Source: Narthecium ossifragum
Taxonomy: Eukaryota; Streptophyta; Magnoliopsida; Dioscoreales; Nartheciaceae
Direction: 5' to 3'
Length of the DNA: 64,000 nucleotides
Assembly (NCBI GenBank): GCA_963920575.1
Contig: OY986964.1
Location: 16,371,987 to 16,435,986 of the forward strand
Positions 23,211-34,541 of this stretch are shown here, in pieces. Position 1 is the first letter of the stretch; every line of letters starts with the position of its first letter. Below the pieces are notes generated by a model, which saw only the letters and a list, made by a program, of their open reading frames with translations, did not search any database and had not been told where the DNA came from. Made by a program: the position numbers and the translations under genes.

Positions 23211-24146
23211 AGTTGCCTCGACCCATTTCGTAAAATAATCAGTAGCAGCCAGGATATATCTATGTCCTTTGCTCGACACGGGGTCGATGGGACCCATAGC
23301 ATCCATAGCCCAACCTCGAAATGACCATGACTTTACCATTGAGTGTAACTCGGACGTCGGGACTCGTGGTATTTTCCCATGCTTCTGACACATTACACAT
23401 CCCTTCGAGTAATCTATGGCGTCATTGGTCATGTTAGGCCAATAGAATCCGAGTCGTTTAAGTAACCAGGTCATCTTCATCCCGGCTTGATGGGCTCCAC
23501 ATACACCATCGTGGACTTCTCCTAGAGCTCGGAGGGCCTCATCCATATTTAACCATAAAAGTAGAGGTCTCTCGAAGGATTTTCGGTAAAGTTTGCTTTC
23601 AAGTAAGAGATATTTGGATGCTCTTTGTCATAGGTCTTTTACCCCTGGGCCTGGGATGAGTTTATGAGATATTTCATGAGTGGCTTTCTCCAGTCGGTAT
23701 CCGAGATGAAGTTTGTTGATACCTTGGAGGGAATTATAGTTACTTCCGCTTCTCAACTCGATCCCAGTTGGGCCAGCGAGTCGGCTTCTGAGTTCTCACT
23801 CTGTGGGATATGGGTTAAACGAACCGTCTGGAGCCTGCCGATGTGTTCCCGGACTTTGTGTAGAAAGGGTTCGAGATCTGAGCTCGAGCATCGGTACTCT
23901 TCAGATAGCTACTTAATGACCAGTTGGGAATCGTCGATGATCTCGAGGTTGAGAATATTCATGTCCTGGGCGATGTCTAAGCCAAAGATCAAGGCTTCGT
24001 ATTCAGCCGCGTTGTTGGAGCATTTGGGGATGAGTCGTGTCGAGAACGCGTGTTTGCCTCCTTGTGCTGATACAAGGACGACTCCGACTCCTGCTGATTG
24101 TGATGTCCTAGATTCGTCGAAGCATAGCTTTCATGGGGTGACTTTG
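23211..24146 (-). pseudogene. E6 second RNase H and integrase N-terminus
   Basis: The minus strand from 24146 encodes an RNase H fold with FDESRTSQSAGVGVVL, NNAAEYEALIFGLDIAQ and EIIDDSQLVIK, followed by a stop. Such an extra RNase H after the first is known from Tat elements. After a linker with further stops, 23546 to 23211 gives the integrase zinc-binding domain (VHDGVCGAHQ, then CVMCQKHGK) and the start of the core (WAMDAMGPIDPVSSKGHRY, first catalytic Asp). The core resumes at 21769. Confidence 0.87.
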
Positions 24147-25577
24147 TGTCACACCCCAACCCAGAAAACCCATCTGGGCCGGGACGTGAGGGTCCTAAAC
24201 TCATTTCTAAAATCGAACGGCGAGAGTTTCCCCTGTATTTCCTTAATTTGAACCCTGTGCAGTTTAAAATTTCACCACAGATTTAAAACAATAAATAAAA
24301 CAATTCTAAATTCAACATTAATACAATTCTACTATTATCATCTCACTTACTGACACAGGTTTTTTTACATCTATTTATACAATAATTCGCCAACCCTCAT
24401 CACATAAACTAATACATATAATCAAATCCTCCAAGAGCGAAATTATACATTTAATCAAACTGCAGATGTACACTTATTAACAAAAGGGAAAACTCCAGGA
24501 TCATCAAGTACTCCTCGAAACTCCAAGTCCACGATAACCTCGAGAATGGCGCGCCAACACCCAGAAGATCACCTGAAAGGAAAGGACTGCATCGACCTGC
24601 AACGCCGATGCAGCCCGGGTAGGAGTGAGCAACAAAAGTTGCTCAGTAAGGTTCTACGCTATTCTACGTCACATTGAAGGGAGGAAAACAACAACTGTGT
24701 TGTCTCTCCGCCTAAGTCTAAGAAATGTCAAGGGTCCCATAACCCTATCGATGTCCGAAGGGCTCCCGTCATGAACCTCTCTCTTGAACATGTTACCAAG
24801 ATCACCCTAAGCACCAACAGGGGAACAGTACCATGCGGGATCACCCTTTCCGAAGAACAAACGAGAAGAAACAAAGACTGCGGGCTCCTGTCCAGGTTCC
24901 ACCCTGCCCAGTCAAATCATCTCTCGCGGAGACACACATGTCAGGGAACGCATCGACATCCATCCTTAGCACTTGGCCTTGGAGAAACAACACGACCTCT
25001 AAACCTCAACAACATTATTCCAGTCCGACTACTTAATAATCCTCAAATAATATCAAACATAATCATTGATGACAATCACGTCCTAATCCTCGACTACCCC
25101 AAACCACGGCCTAGGGCTAGACCCGGGCTACCCGAGAACCCCGAATCGGCGATCGAGTCCATCGCCTACCACCTATCCTTAATGCTTCTAATGCAAGTAA
25201 ATGCATGCAATGCTCACGCGCACAGAAATACCGAAGGCTATGCATGCAACAGTATGACATCACAACATACAGGGCTAGACATAGTCTACAGCTTGCCAAG
25301 GGGTAAACATAGCAAGGGGTCTAAAGCAGTTACAGATCTGTCTACCACAACAGTGGCAACACAAGCCGTAAACGAAAGTCTCAAATCAAATTTCTGCATT
25401 ACGACGGCATGCACCGCCGTCAGCCAGAAATTGTACAATGGGGTACCCCCCAGTTAGACGAACAAAATAACAATTAGCAATAATATAATACACACAGGGC
25501 ACAACCCACGCCCTAAATTCTATTTAAACATCCCAAGGGGCATGATTCCCTTGGTTCAACCACGAGCCCCACACGGG

Positions 25578-25614
<37 letters not shown>

Positions 25615-27445
25615 ACATAGATGCATAAGACATACAAGGTTACAATAATATGAAAAGTAACTAAAATGAGGTTCATGCTATGATTCTCAACCAACTCAAC
25701 CAGTTAATGTAAAACTAGGTATACATACTCTCTAACATAATTCAAAATACATGCATATATATACTAAGCATGCTTGTCAATTAACAACTAGCTAAGCAAT
25801 GGAAAATAGTAACAAAGCAGAAATGCCGAGAAGCCGAGGTCTAAACATCTAAATTCTGCTAATTAAGCATACTCCAATTCACATAAAGATATTAGACATG
25901 TTCGCTCTTTAATTGCTAAGTAGAGGGGATTAGTAACTAGTTAACCAAGCCGAAACCGTGGATTAAAATATCTAAAAATTATCAAATTAGACATACCAAT
26001 CCTAGATGTCACTAGGAGCCTTAATTACGGGATTCTAGAGAGATCAAACACCATGAGCATCAAAATCCACTAATATTATGCATTTTCGGATTTGCTACAG
26101 TAGCTATAATTAGAGGCGGTGAAATCTTCGCAATTCGATGTCCAAACGACGTCGGATTTCAAATTAAACTTGGGTAGGTGTAAATTTGCAAGCTAGGAAA
26201 TATGCTAATTAAGAACTAGATTGATTACAAGATTAAAACTCCCGGAAATCACTAATCAAATCACTAATCACTGCCTCATCGCAGATCCGAAGAATAATCA
26301 CCATAAATCGTAGAAAACTCCAAAAATTATAAAATCAGCGGTAATTGGAAGTAGATTCGATGATCTACAACTTTCATCTTGAAAGTTACACGAGATCATG
26401 CTTACACAGCTCAGAAATCAGGCACGAACTCGACTGTTCATCAAAGAACAGAGCATCGACGGAAATCCGAAAAAAACATGTAAAAATCCAGCTAAAATCG
26501 AAAACAAATCACATGAGAGGTAGATCAGATGCTAGGCAAGCTTATAGGAACTAATTAGCACCAAGAAATCCACAAACCATTAAACCAAACCCTAGATCTA
26601 GCTTAACCTAAATATCAAGGTAGAAACCCTACCTTAAACGCAAATCCAAGCTTCAATCCGCCGTGATCCACCGTCCCCCGTCGTCTCCACCTCGCCGGAG
26701 AGCCGCCGGAGGCCTCCCATAGCCGCTGTCATTGCCGGAGAAGGAAGGTACAACCGCGGGAGAGTGAAAGGGAAGGAGAAGGGGGTCGTCGCCGCCGTTC
26801 CTGGCTTGCCAGGGAACCGCCGGGGAATTGTCAGGAGTCATCCGATGCCTCCCTCCAAACGAGGCGGAAAGGTGGAGAAGGAGAGGAGGGAGAAGCTGGA
26901 GGGGATGTGGGAAGAGGAGAGGAGAGATCGGGAGGGACGACGGCCGGCAACGGTGGCGAAGGAGCTCCGGAGAAGAGGGGAGAGGTCGGCGTCGTCACGA
27001 GCGAAGGAGACGAAGAGAGACCGTCGGGCGCGGGGAAGAGCAGGGGAAGAAAAGAGGAAAAAGAGAAAGAAGGAAAAATAAAGGAAAAAGAGAGAGAGAG
27101 AGAAACGGGTTAAGTCACCAAAGTGGCTTAGCCGGTTCAGACGAGCCAATTGATCGGATTGGATCCGATTTGACTCAAAATTGTGATCTCGTCGTAATCT
27201 CGTCCGGATCTGTCGATCCCGAATGCTCCTACTGGATCTATTCAATCACGTACATCAATCAAGGCCGTGTGTGCACTACGCGGGTGTGAAACCGACCACT
27301 AGGGCGCAATTTTACCAAATTGCCCCTGGGGTCCAAAAGCAGCGATGTGATTAACCGATCGCTAGACAAGGCCAACTGAACCAAACCACAACACATACCC
27401 TCGACCTACTGCGGTCGAACCGGGTTGGAGGAACGGGTCCTCACA
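24147..27445 (-). mobile_element. Solo LTR, Tekay-type, 3.3 kb
   Basis: On the minus strand it starts TGTGAGGACCCGTTCCTCC and ends GGTTGGGGTGTGACA. TSD CTTTG at 24142-24146 and 27446-27450. A purine-biased GC-rich stretch (about 26640-27110) yields long Arg-rich ORFs on the plus strand, which I read as low-complexity sequence and not as genes. Large LTRs of this size are usual for the Tekay lineage. Confidence 0.92.
25580..25612. repeat. (AT)n microsatellite
   Basis: About 16 AT units inside the Tekay solo LTR. It is absent from the homologous positions of the other two copies. Confidence 0.95.
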
Positions 27446-27661
27446 CTTTGACCAAGCGTATCTCCGCTTCAGGCATCGAGGTTGAGCCATTGTGTCCCTG
27501 ACAATGATCTGCTAGGAAATCAACCAAAGCTTGGCCTTTTACCGCTTTGGGAGGCATATAAACCATGTCAAATTGAGTTAGGAGTAGGCTCCATTTGCTA
27601 ATTCGTCCTCTTAAGAGGGTGTCAGAGAGCATATATTTGATCACGTCAGCTTTGGTGATTA
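27446..27661 (-). pseudogene. E6 first RNase H, end
   Basis: The minus strand encodes ITKADVIKYMLSDTLLRGRI, then KWSLLLTQFDMVYMPPK and QALVDFLADH, the usual end of the first RNase H and linker in Tat elements. It joins the block at 40457-41295 once the solo LTR 27662-40456 is removed. Confidence 0.87.
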
Positions 27662-29140
27662 TCTGAGGATATCGCCCTCCACTCCTTGGTCGACCGTCTA
27701 GGTCGGGCCTGTAGCTCGTTGTAGACCGGAAGGGCAATTTTGTGATTTGCGCCTTCTTGGTTTGTTTCACACCCGCGTGGTGCACACACAGCCCCTTTTA
27801 TTTGATTTATGTGTTTTGTAGAACCCTATGCGGGCTTGGGATTGAAAGATCCAAGCTCGGGCTCGCATAAGCTTATTTTTAGGACAACTGGTGGTCCGTG
27901 TGAGAGCGACCGATCAGACCTGTGTCAGTTGTCGGCACGACCAATGTGTCTGGATAAGGACACAAACATACTTAACCCGGCCCAGTCTGACCAATCGGTC
28001 CTGGGACCGATCGATCGGACTCGACCCTATAAGTAGCCCGAGACCTCCTCTGTTTTTTCGATTTGTTTCTCTTCTCCTTCTTCCTTTCTGCTCTCCCTCC
28101 TCCAGCCATCTTTTTGAGTGCTTGACGGCTCGTTGGATTCGTGGCAGCGTGACAAAGATCTGAGGCTTGGTTTCAAGCCAGTTTTGTGCTCCTATAGTGG
28201 GAATTCAGCCAAGGTTTGCTTAGTCCGGTTGGTTTCTTCCTGCTTGGGTTTAATAAAGATTTTCTCTTAATCTAGCCGGTAGATCTAAGTGTTCTTGGAG
28301 TTGTTGTGTGTATCGTGGTTAGCTTAATTTCTAGTTTGAGTTTCATATGATTTGATTGAGTTTTTAGTAGGATTTTAGTATGTTTAAACTCGGATTTTCC
28401 GGTTTTGCTATTCTTGAAGAACAGTCGGTTTTCGGCGTGTTTTGTCGGTCTGTACATGCATGATCTTGATTTATGATGAACATGAGAGTTGGAGAGCTTT
28501 GGATCTACTCATAGTTGCAACCGGTTTTATAATTTTCATATTTTCCTATGAATTGTTATTATTTTCCTACGGATGGGCTGCATTGCATCAATTAAAGATA
28601 ACTAGTGAAGTTAATGGTTTTGATTAGCGTTTTCCTGGTAATCGAGCCATTGGATGTTTCCCGGTTTTTGATATGTCAATCCCAGTATGTTTTGCTGCAT
28701 TTTTCTCAGTTGAATCTTGAATCCGATGTCATTTGGACGTCGGATCGACGAGTTTGCTTAGCCTCTAATTAGAGGATCTTGATGATTAAATAATATTTAT
28801 TATGTTCTTCTGAGTTTTCGGGGTTGTTTCCCGTCGCAGGAGTTCACGGTTGACAGTCGCGGTACCGTCGTAGTGTCGGGACCCGCTGTGGATTGGCTGC
28901 CAGTGGTCGGTGGTATCGCTGCAGCAATCCGGTTGGACTTATTTGTTATTTTATCATATTATTCCATGCTTACTTCTTACCTGCGCATGATCATAGCATG
29001 CATTTTATTTGTGCATTAGATGCATAAGGATAGGGCCTGGGCAATGGGATGATCGTCGATACGAGGCTTCCGGATAGCTCGGATTTAGCTCTAGGACCGT
29101 GGGGGGTAGCTTGGTACAGGTTGGATGGTAGTATTCTGTC

Positions 29141-30082
29141 TGTGAGGACTTGTCCCTCTACCCCTGTGGCTCATTATAGACCACAAGGGCAATTTGGTAA
29201 ATTGCGCCTTGTCGGTTTGTGATCTTCTTTTGCTTAGATCTTGCTGCATGTTTGTTAGTCTGTAGTATTCTTATCGGTTTTAGACTCGTGGTCTTTCGTA
29301 CTACTAGATCCCAAGGTTTTGTGGGATTTGATAGAGTTTTCCGACGGTATTTTCTCGCCGGAGGTTCGCCGGAGAACCCAACATGATCGATCTTTCAAGG
29401 TGAAAGATCGATCCTTCTTGTTGGTCAGGCCTAGCCCAAGACAGGATCGATCATCTGGTTGGAGATGATCGATCATGTGCCTTGGGTAGCATGGATGCCC
29501 TTTGTCGCGAGGAGGATCGATCTTCCTGGGAGGAAGGATCGATCTTCCTTGGTGCGACAAGGAGGATGTCCTCTGTCGCGATGATGATCGATCTTCCTGG
29601 GAGGAAGGATCGATCATCTTTGGCTCGATAGGGAAGGAAACTCTCTGTCGCTTAGAAGATCGATCTTTTCTTAGGAAAATATCGATCCTTTGACGACAGA
29701 GAGGGATTTTCATTGGTTTTGCCCACGGGGCTTTGTATGTACAGATTTCTTACAGCTTTATACCTTCTACATATTCTTAAGCATGCTAGCCCCATATTAG
29801 GGGTAGTGGTGAACCACGAGAGTGATGACTCCTGGGATGTTTAGAATAAGTAGGCGAGTAGCCCTACTGCTTTCCATAGCCTTGCATGCCGGCGTACGCT
29901 GAGGGACTTTACCTACGTGGTTTGTCTCTGTTTTTTAAGGGGCTGCTTCCCGATGCAGGTCGCTTGTGAACTGGCTGGCAGTTGGGGTTGTACCACTGTA
30001 GCAGTTCCAGACCTTAAATACATGCTCACTACCCCGGGCCGGCAGAGTGTCGAGCCCAGACCTTGTTATGCTATCATCACAT
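29141..30082 (+). repeat. E7 5' LTR, truncated
   Basis: Starts TGTGAGGACTTGTCCC. It is colinear with the 3' LTR but lacks the part that holds the TATA box there (34550-34890) and stops at the point matching 35512. Palindromes of the GATCGATC type occur at 29384-29693. Confidence 0.85.
29384..29693 (+). repeat. Cluster of GATCGATC palindromes in E7 5' LTR
   Basis: About ten GATCGATC or ATCGATCC words, often in pairs about 20 bp apart on either side of CTGGGAGGAA. The homologous cluster in the 3' LTR is at 34890-35118. Confidence 0.75.
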
Positions 30083-30328
30083 TCATGTGGGATGATGCTT
30101 GTGAGCGAGCCTTCGTGGAGCTGAGGACGAGGTTGACCAGTGTGCCGTTGTTGATCGTCTCGGAGCGAGGCGGTGTCTACTGTGACGCCAGCGGTGAGGG
30201 TTTGGGGTGTGTCCTCATGCAAGAGAGGCATGTAGTTTCCTATGGTTCTCGACAGCTGAAGAACCATGAAAGGAACTACCCAACTCACGACTTGGAGCTA
30301 GCAGCAGTGGTCTTCGCTCTGAAGACCT

Positions 30329-31011
30329 TGTCGGTTCAGGATCCACGAGCTAACCACTCGTACCAAAACTCCGAAGTGATATAGGGGGGGCCATATTGCC
30401 TTTACCATAGAGCTGCGGTCGAGCCAATGAATCGACCGCCACCACCACTGGCAGCGCAGACACGCTGCCTGGGTCGGGTCCGTTAGGAACCCACCCCTGC
30501 CCTGGGAAACCCACCCAACGAACAGGGGTCGAGCACAGGGGACTGTTGTGTCGGCCTGCAGCCTGGTCCGCAACCATGCCCTAGCCCTCCAGCCCAACGA
30601 ACATCCCCACAACCAAGGCCTGCAGCGCCCACGGCCAACAATCTCCCACCCAGCAGCACCACTGGGGTTCGAACCTGCAACCTCGCTCTGATACCACGTG
30701 TCGGTTCAGGATCCACGAGCTAACCACTCGTACCAAAACTCCGGAGTGATAGTAGGGGGGCCCATATTGCCTTTACCATAGAGTTGCGGTCGACCCGACG
30801 AATCGACCGCCAGCACCACTGGCAGCGCAGACACGCTGCCCGGGTCGGGTCCGTTAGGAGCCCACCCCTGCCCTGGGCAACCCACCCAACGAACAGGGGT
30901 CGAACACTGGGGACTGCTGCCTGGGCCTGCAGCCTGGTCCGTAACCATGCCCTGGGCCTCCAGCCCAATGAACAGGCCCGCAACCAAGGCCTGCAGCGCC
31001 CACGGCCAACA
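30329..31011 (-). mobile_element. TRIM (miniature LTR retrotransposon) with 58-bp interior
   Basis: Two direct repeats, 30329-30640 (312 bp) and 30699-31011 (313 bp), read on the minus strand TGTTGGCCGTGGGCGCTGC to CTGAACCGACA, with TG...CA ends. Between them lie only 58 bp: a tRNA-iMet primer site TGGTATCAGAGC (30685-30696, minus strand) 2 nt after the 5' LTR, and a purine tract GGGTGGGAGA just before the 3' LTR. TSD GACCT at 30324-30328 and 31012-31016. Removing the unit restores the RNase H reading ALKTWRH. It has no coding capacity and would need proteins in trans, probably of a Copia-type element given the tRNA-iMet site. Confidence 0.93.
30685..30696 (-). promoter_or_regulatory. TRIM primer binding site, tRNA-iMet
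   Basis: The minus strand reads TGGTATCAGAGC, the standard initiator-tRNA-Met primer site of plant LTR elements. Confidence 0.9.
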
Positions 31012-31237
31012 GACCTGGCGGCATTAACTCTATGGTGAGAAGTTCTCTGTCTTCTCGGACTAAAAGAGTTTGAGGCACGTTTTCACCCAACGTGACCTCA
31101 ACCTGAGGCATCGACGCTGGATGGAGCTACTAGAGGACTACAACTTTGAGTTGCATTACCATCCTGGTAAGGCAAACATCGTAGCAGACGCGCTGAGCAG
31201 GCAAGTGAGAGACATCAGAGTAGCAGTTGCAGGGTAG

Positions 31238-32735
31238 TCAGCGCGGCAGTGGCAGGCTTTGGAGACAGCGGGCCAGTTGGGGCTCGAGTTCGAGGATCAG
31301 GGATCCAACAACTACCTCTACACCATGCAGAGTATGCCAGCAGTCCTAGCTAGAGTGTTAGAGGTACAGTACAGTGACGCAGAGCTCGAGGAATTGCGCA
31401 CATCGGCGGGCACGGAGGGCGCAAACGGGGACTGGACAGTATCATCAGATGGAGGGCTACGGTTCAAAGGCAGAGTAGCGGTTCCAACAGATCTAGTTCT
31501 ACGAGACGTCCTACGAGAGTTTCATCACTCTCATTTTGCAGTTCATCCTGGGGGAACCAAGATGTACCAGGACCTGCGGCGACAGTTCTGGTGGTGCGAG
31601 ATGAAGAGAGCAGTAACAGAGTTTGTATCGCGCTACCTTACCTGTCAGAAGGTTAAGGCAGAGCACCAGCGGACTCCGGGGTTAGTTCAGCCACTTCCAC
31701 TAGCTGAGTGGAAGTGGGAGCACATAACGATGGACTTCGTGACCGGGCTAGCGTGATCTCCTAGTGGGAATGACGCGATTTGGGTCATCGTTTACCAATA
31801 GACCAAATCGGCGCACTTCCTGCCTATGCGGACCACAGACTCGACGGACAGGTTGGGCAGTTTGTACATCAAAGAGGTGGTCAGACTACACGGAGTTCCA
31901 GTTTCTATCATGTCAGACCGTGACCCCAGGTTCACCAACAGGTTTTGGCGAGGTTTCCAGGAGGCAGTTGGCACACTTCTGACCTTCAATACGGCATTTC
32001 ATCCGCAGTCAGAGCGGACGATCCAGATCTTGGAGGACATGCTGAGAGCATGTGTCCTCGACGCTGGAGGCAGCTGGGAGGAGCACGTTCCCATGGTGGA
32101 GTTCGCCTACAATAACAACTACCAGTCCAGTCTTGGATTAGCACCTTTTGAGGCGTTGTACGGTAGGTCGTGGCGTTCCACAGTGTACTGGACAGAGGTT
32201 GGAGAGGCTTCACTCACCGGTCCAGACCTCGTCAGGTGGTCGTCAATGAGGTTAGTGCAGATCAGGCAGAGACTTCTGATGGCTCAGAGCCGGCAAAAGA
32301 GTTTTGCAGATCAGATACGACGACCGTTAGAGTTTGCAGTTGGCGACAGGGTGTTTCTGCGAGCTTCGCCGTATAGAGGGTCTGTCAGGTTTGGCAGAGA
32401 TGGCAAGTTGGCGCCCAGGTTCGTCGGGTTGTTTGAGATCGTAGAGAGGATCGACGAGGTAGCTTTTCACCTGGACCTTCCTCAACACATGTCAACTGTG
32501 CACCCGACTTTCCACGTGTCGATGCTGAGGAAGTATCGCCCAGACCCGTCTCATGTCATCAGGGTGGATAACATTGAGCTTGAGGCAGACGCGAGCTTCG
32601 TTGAGCAGCCGGTTCGAGTACTTGACCGGAGGGATCATTGCCTTGGTCAAGGTACTGTTGAGGCACCGAGGAGATAACCTGGGAGCGCGAGGCGTCCATG
32701 CGGCAGGAGTTTCCGCAGTTGTTTTCTTCTCGAGG
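31238..32735 (+). pseudogene. E7 integrase and chromodomain
   Basis: Zinc-binding part with HHSHFAVHPGGTKMYQDL and CQKVKAEHQRTPG. The core has TMDFVTGLA (Asp), MSDRDPRFTNRFW (Asp) and SERTIQILEDMLRAC (Glu). In the family TDGQ precedes SERT; here these four residues are deleted. Stops TGA (31754) and TAG (31799) look like C-to-T changes of CGA and CAG. The C-terminal part has HPTFHVSMLRKYRPDPSH, typical of Tekay, followed by a frameshifted chromodomain whose end (TWEREASMRQEFPQL) is still visible at about 32677-32718. In chromoviruses this domain steers integration to marked chromatin. Confidence 0.88.
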
Positions 32736-32931
32736 TACCTTTTTTCATGTCTTCTAGTGTAGCTGTTTTATTGTTTCTGAGCCCTACCTTTATCGAATCT
32801 CGAGACGAGATTTCCTTTAAGGGTAATAGGATGTGAGGACCTGTCCCTCTACCCCTGTGGCTCATTTTAGACCTCAAGGGCAATTTGGTAAATTGCGCCT
32901 TGTCAGTTTGTTTCACACCCGCGTGTGCACA

Positions 32932-34541
32932 TGATATCGCTCAAATGTGTCACAACACAGCGGTCGCGGTGCAGTATAACATAAGAGAGGTCGAACCCAC
33001 AGAGAGACAAGCAGAAAGGATTCAAAAACACAAATAACAATATATTGAAAACAATCAAGAGCTTAAGAGCTAACTAAACTAAATTAGATCAAAAGATTGA
33101 TGTAAGATTAACTGGAGATATATGAGTTTTAAGAAGGCTAGGCTTCAGGAATCACTTCACTCGGATTTAGATTCTTCTCTTCTTAATGGTTCATATAATA
33201 CTCAGTTAAGGGATTCACATCCCAATCACCTTAACCGGAAGATATGGAATTATGAATCTAACAAAATATATAAATGCCTCTTCCTACGATTGATTCTTCC
33301 TTATTATAGTTCTAACTTCATCCTACCAAAACCTAAGAATATATGATACCGGCTGTCACTACATGCAACATATAGCAAAAGTTTATCGGGACAAAGCCCT
33401 AACTCTATCTAACCAGATCTCTAAGAACACACAACACCAACTCTCACAATCGGCAATGCATAGCAAAGATTTCACGAGATAAAGTAGATAAATAATACAT
33501 AAAACTATGGGATTATAAGATCATGAAAGAAGCATGACTGGATTCATAATATCAATCATCCACATAGAAATCTATCATCTGAAAATAATCCTTGAAGACT
33601 CAATACATAGAAAAGAGTTTAATAATAAAGTTTAAAACGTGACATTGTTGGAGAAGAAACCCTAATCCTCGCTAGGTCATTCGTCCGCCATGCCCGCGGA
33701 TTACTCAGCCATAGATGGAGATTTTTTCATCTTCCTCCTTCAAAAAAGGGTAGAAAAAATCCTTCCCAAAACGTCCAAGAAGCCCCCCTTATATATGGAC
33801 ATGAAACCCTAGCTTTTATTTCAGCCTTTGGATTAAATCTGATGGCTCGTATTCAGATCCGCCCGACAAAGGATCGATCCTCTGAAGGCCAAGGATCGAT
33901 CTTCTTCTTCTCTATTTCTCCGTAACCTGGGCCGCCTGAGTAAGATCGATCTTTGTAAGGCAAAGGATCGATCCTTTGATAGAGTAAGATGGATCCTTTT
34001 AAGTAGGATGGATCCTTTGAAAGAGTAGGATGGATCCTTTTCAGTAGGATGGATCCTTTGAAAGAGGAATGATCGATCCTTCTCATCAGTGATTTTCTCA
34101 ATCTTCTCGAGCGAAAAGAGGATCGATCCTTTCATGGGTCATCTGAAAGTGTACTTTCTGTCAGGGTTGGATCAATCCTCTGTGAAATGGGATCGATCCA
34201 AAATGGTGAATTCGCCAAAAATCAACACTTCTTCTCAGCATTGCGCACTGGTACAAAAATATCATAACTTCTTTTAAAAAACTCCAAATCACGAACCGTA
34301 AAAACTCCCGGAAACTAGACTTTCAGAGCTTTCCAACTAACTATGTATAGCACATCATCGGGTTCATTCCAAAAAGGTACAGCTTTGGCGTTAAAAGACC
34401 CATCTTTGCTTCAATTTCTTGCATAATACAAATAACTTTGTAAAGCAACATATACTGTCGAAATCATCTATATTAATCATGAAAACCCAGCAAATAAGCT
34501 GCTCTTAGTCATGTTCAGAGTGCACTTTCATGCACTAATCA
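32932..34541 (-). mobile_element. Solo LTR, Athila-type
   Basis: On the minus strand it starts TGATTAGTGCATGAAAGTGC and ends CATTTGAGCGATATCA, 1610 bp. TSD GCACA at 32927-32931 and 34542-34546. It resembles the E3 LTR in its first part (GTTGGAAAGCTCT, TTTTACGGTTCGTGATT). Palindromes of the GATCGATC type lie at 33871-34200, upstream of a TATA-like CCATATATAAGG (minus strand, about 33788-33799). Confidence 0.93.
33871..34200 (-). repeat. Cluster of GATCGATC palindromes upstream of TATA
   Basis: Words such as AAAGGATCGATCCTT recur about every 20-40 bp; several have drifted to GGATGGATCC or GGATCAATCC. In transcription direction they precede the TATA-like box near 33790. Confidence 0.7.

Larger units (their letters stand above)
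30083..31237 (+). pseudogene. E7 RNase H, interrupted by TRIM
   Basis: Translation gives [53 protein letters not shown] and [14 protein letters not shown]. After the TRIM it resumes as WRH, then LYGEKFSVFSD and [11 protein letters not shown]. Asp of YCDAS, Glu of LELAA and Asp of FSD are the usual RNase H catalytic residues. Stops replace codons after WRH and after FSD. The first half is fused to the truncated 5' LTR. Confidence 0.87.

Noticed and set aside
23664..24251. 195-codon plus-strand ORF
   Set aside because: It is the antisense shadow of the second RNase H of E6, which shows clear domain motifs on the minus strand.
26764..27289. Long Arg/Glu-rich ORFs on the plus strand (105 and 153 codons)
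   Set aside because: They lie in a purine-biased, low-complexity part of a Tekay solo LTR, overlap one another in several frames, have no domain and are antisense to the LTR.
30660..30700. GGTTCGAACC resembling a tRNA B box, suggesting a tRNA gene or SINE
   Set aside because: There is no A box at the right distance and no cloverleaf; the stretch is beside the tRNA-iMet primer site of the TRIM.
30329..31011. Simple tandem duplication of about 370 bp
   Set aside because: A perfect 5-bp TSD, TG...CA ends, a primer site and a purine tract, and restoration of the RNase H frame on removal show an LTR element.
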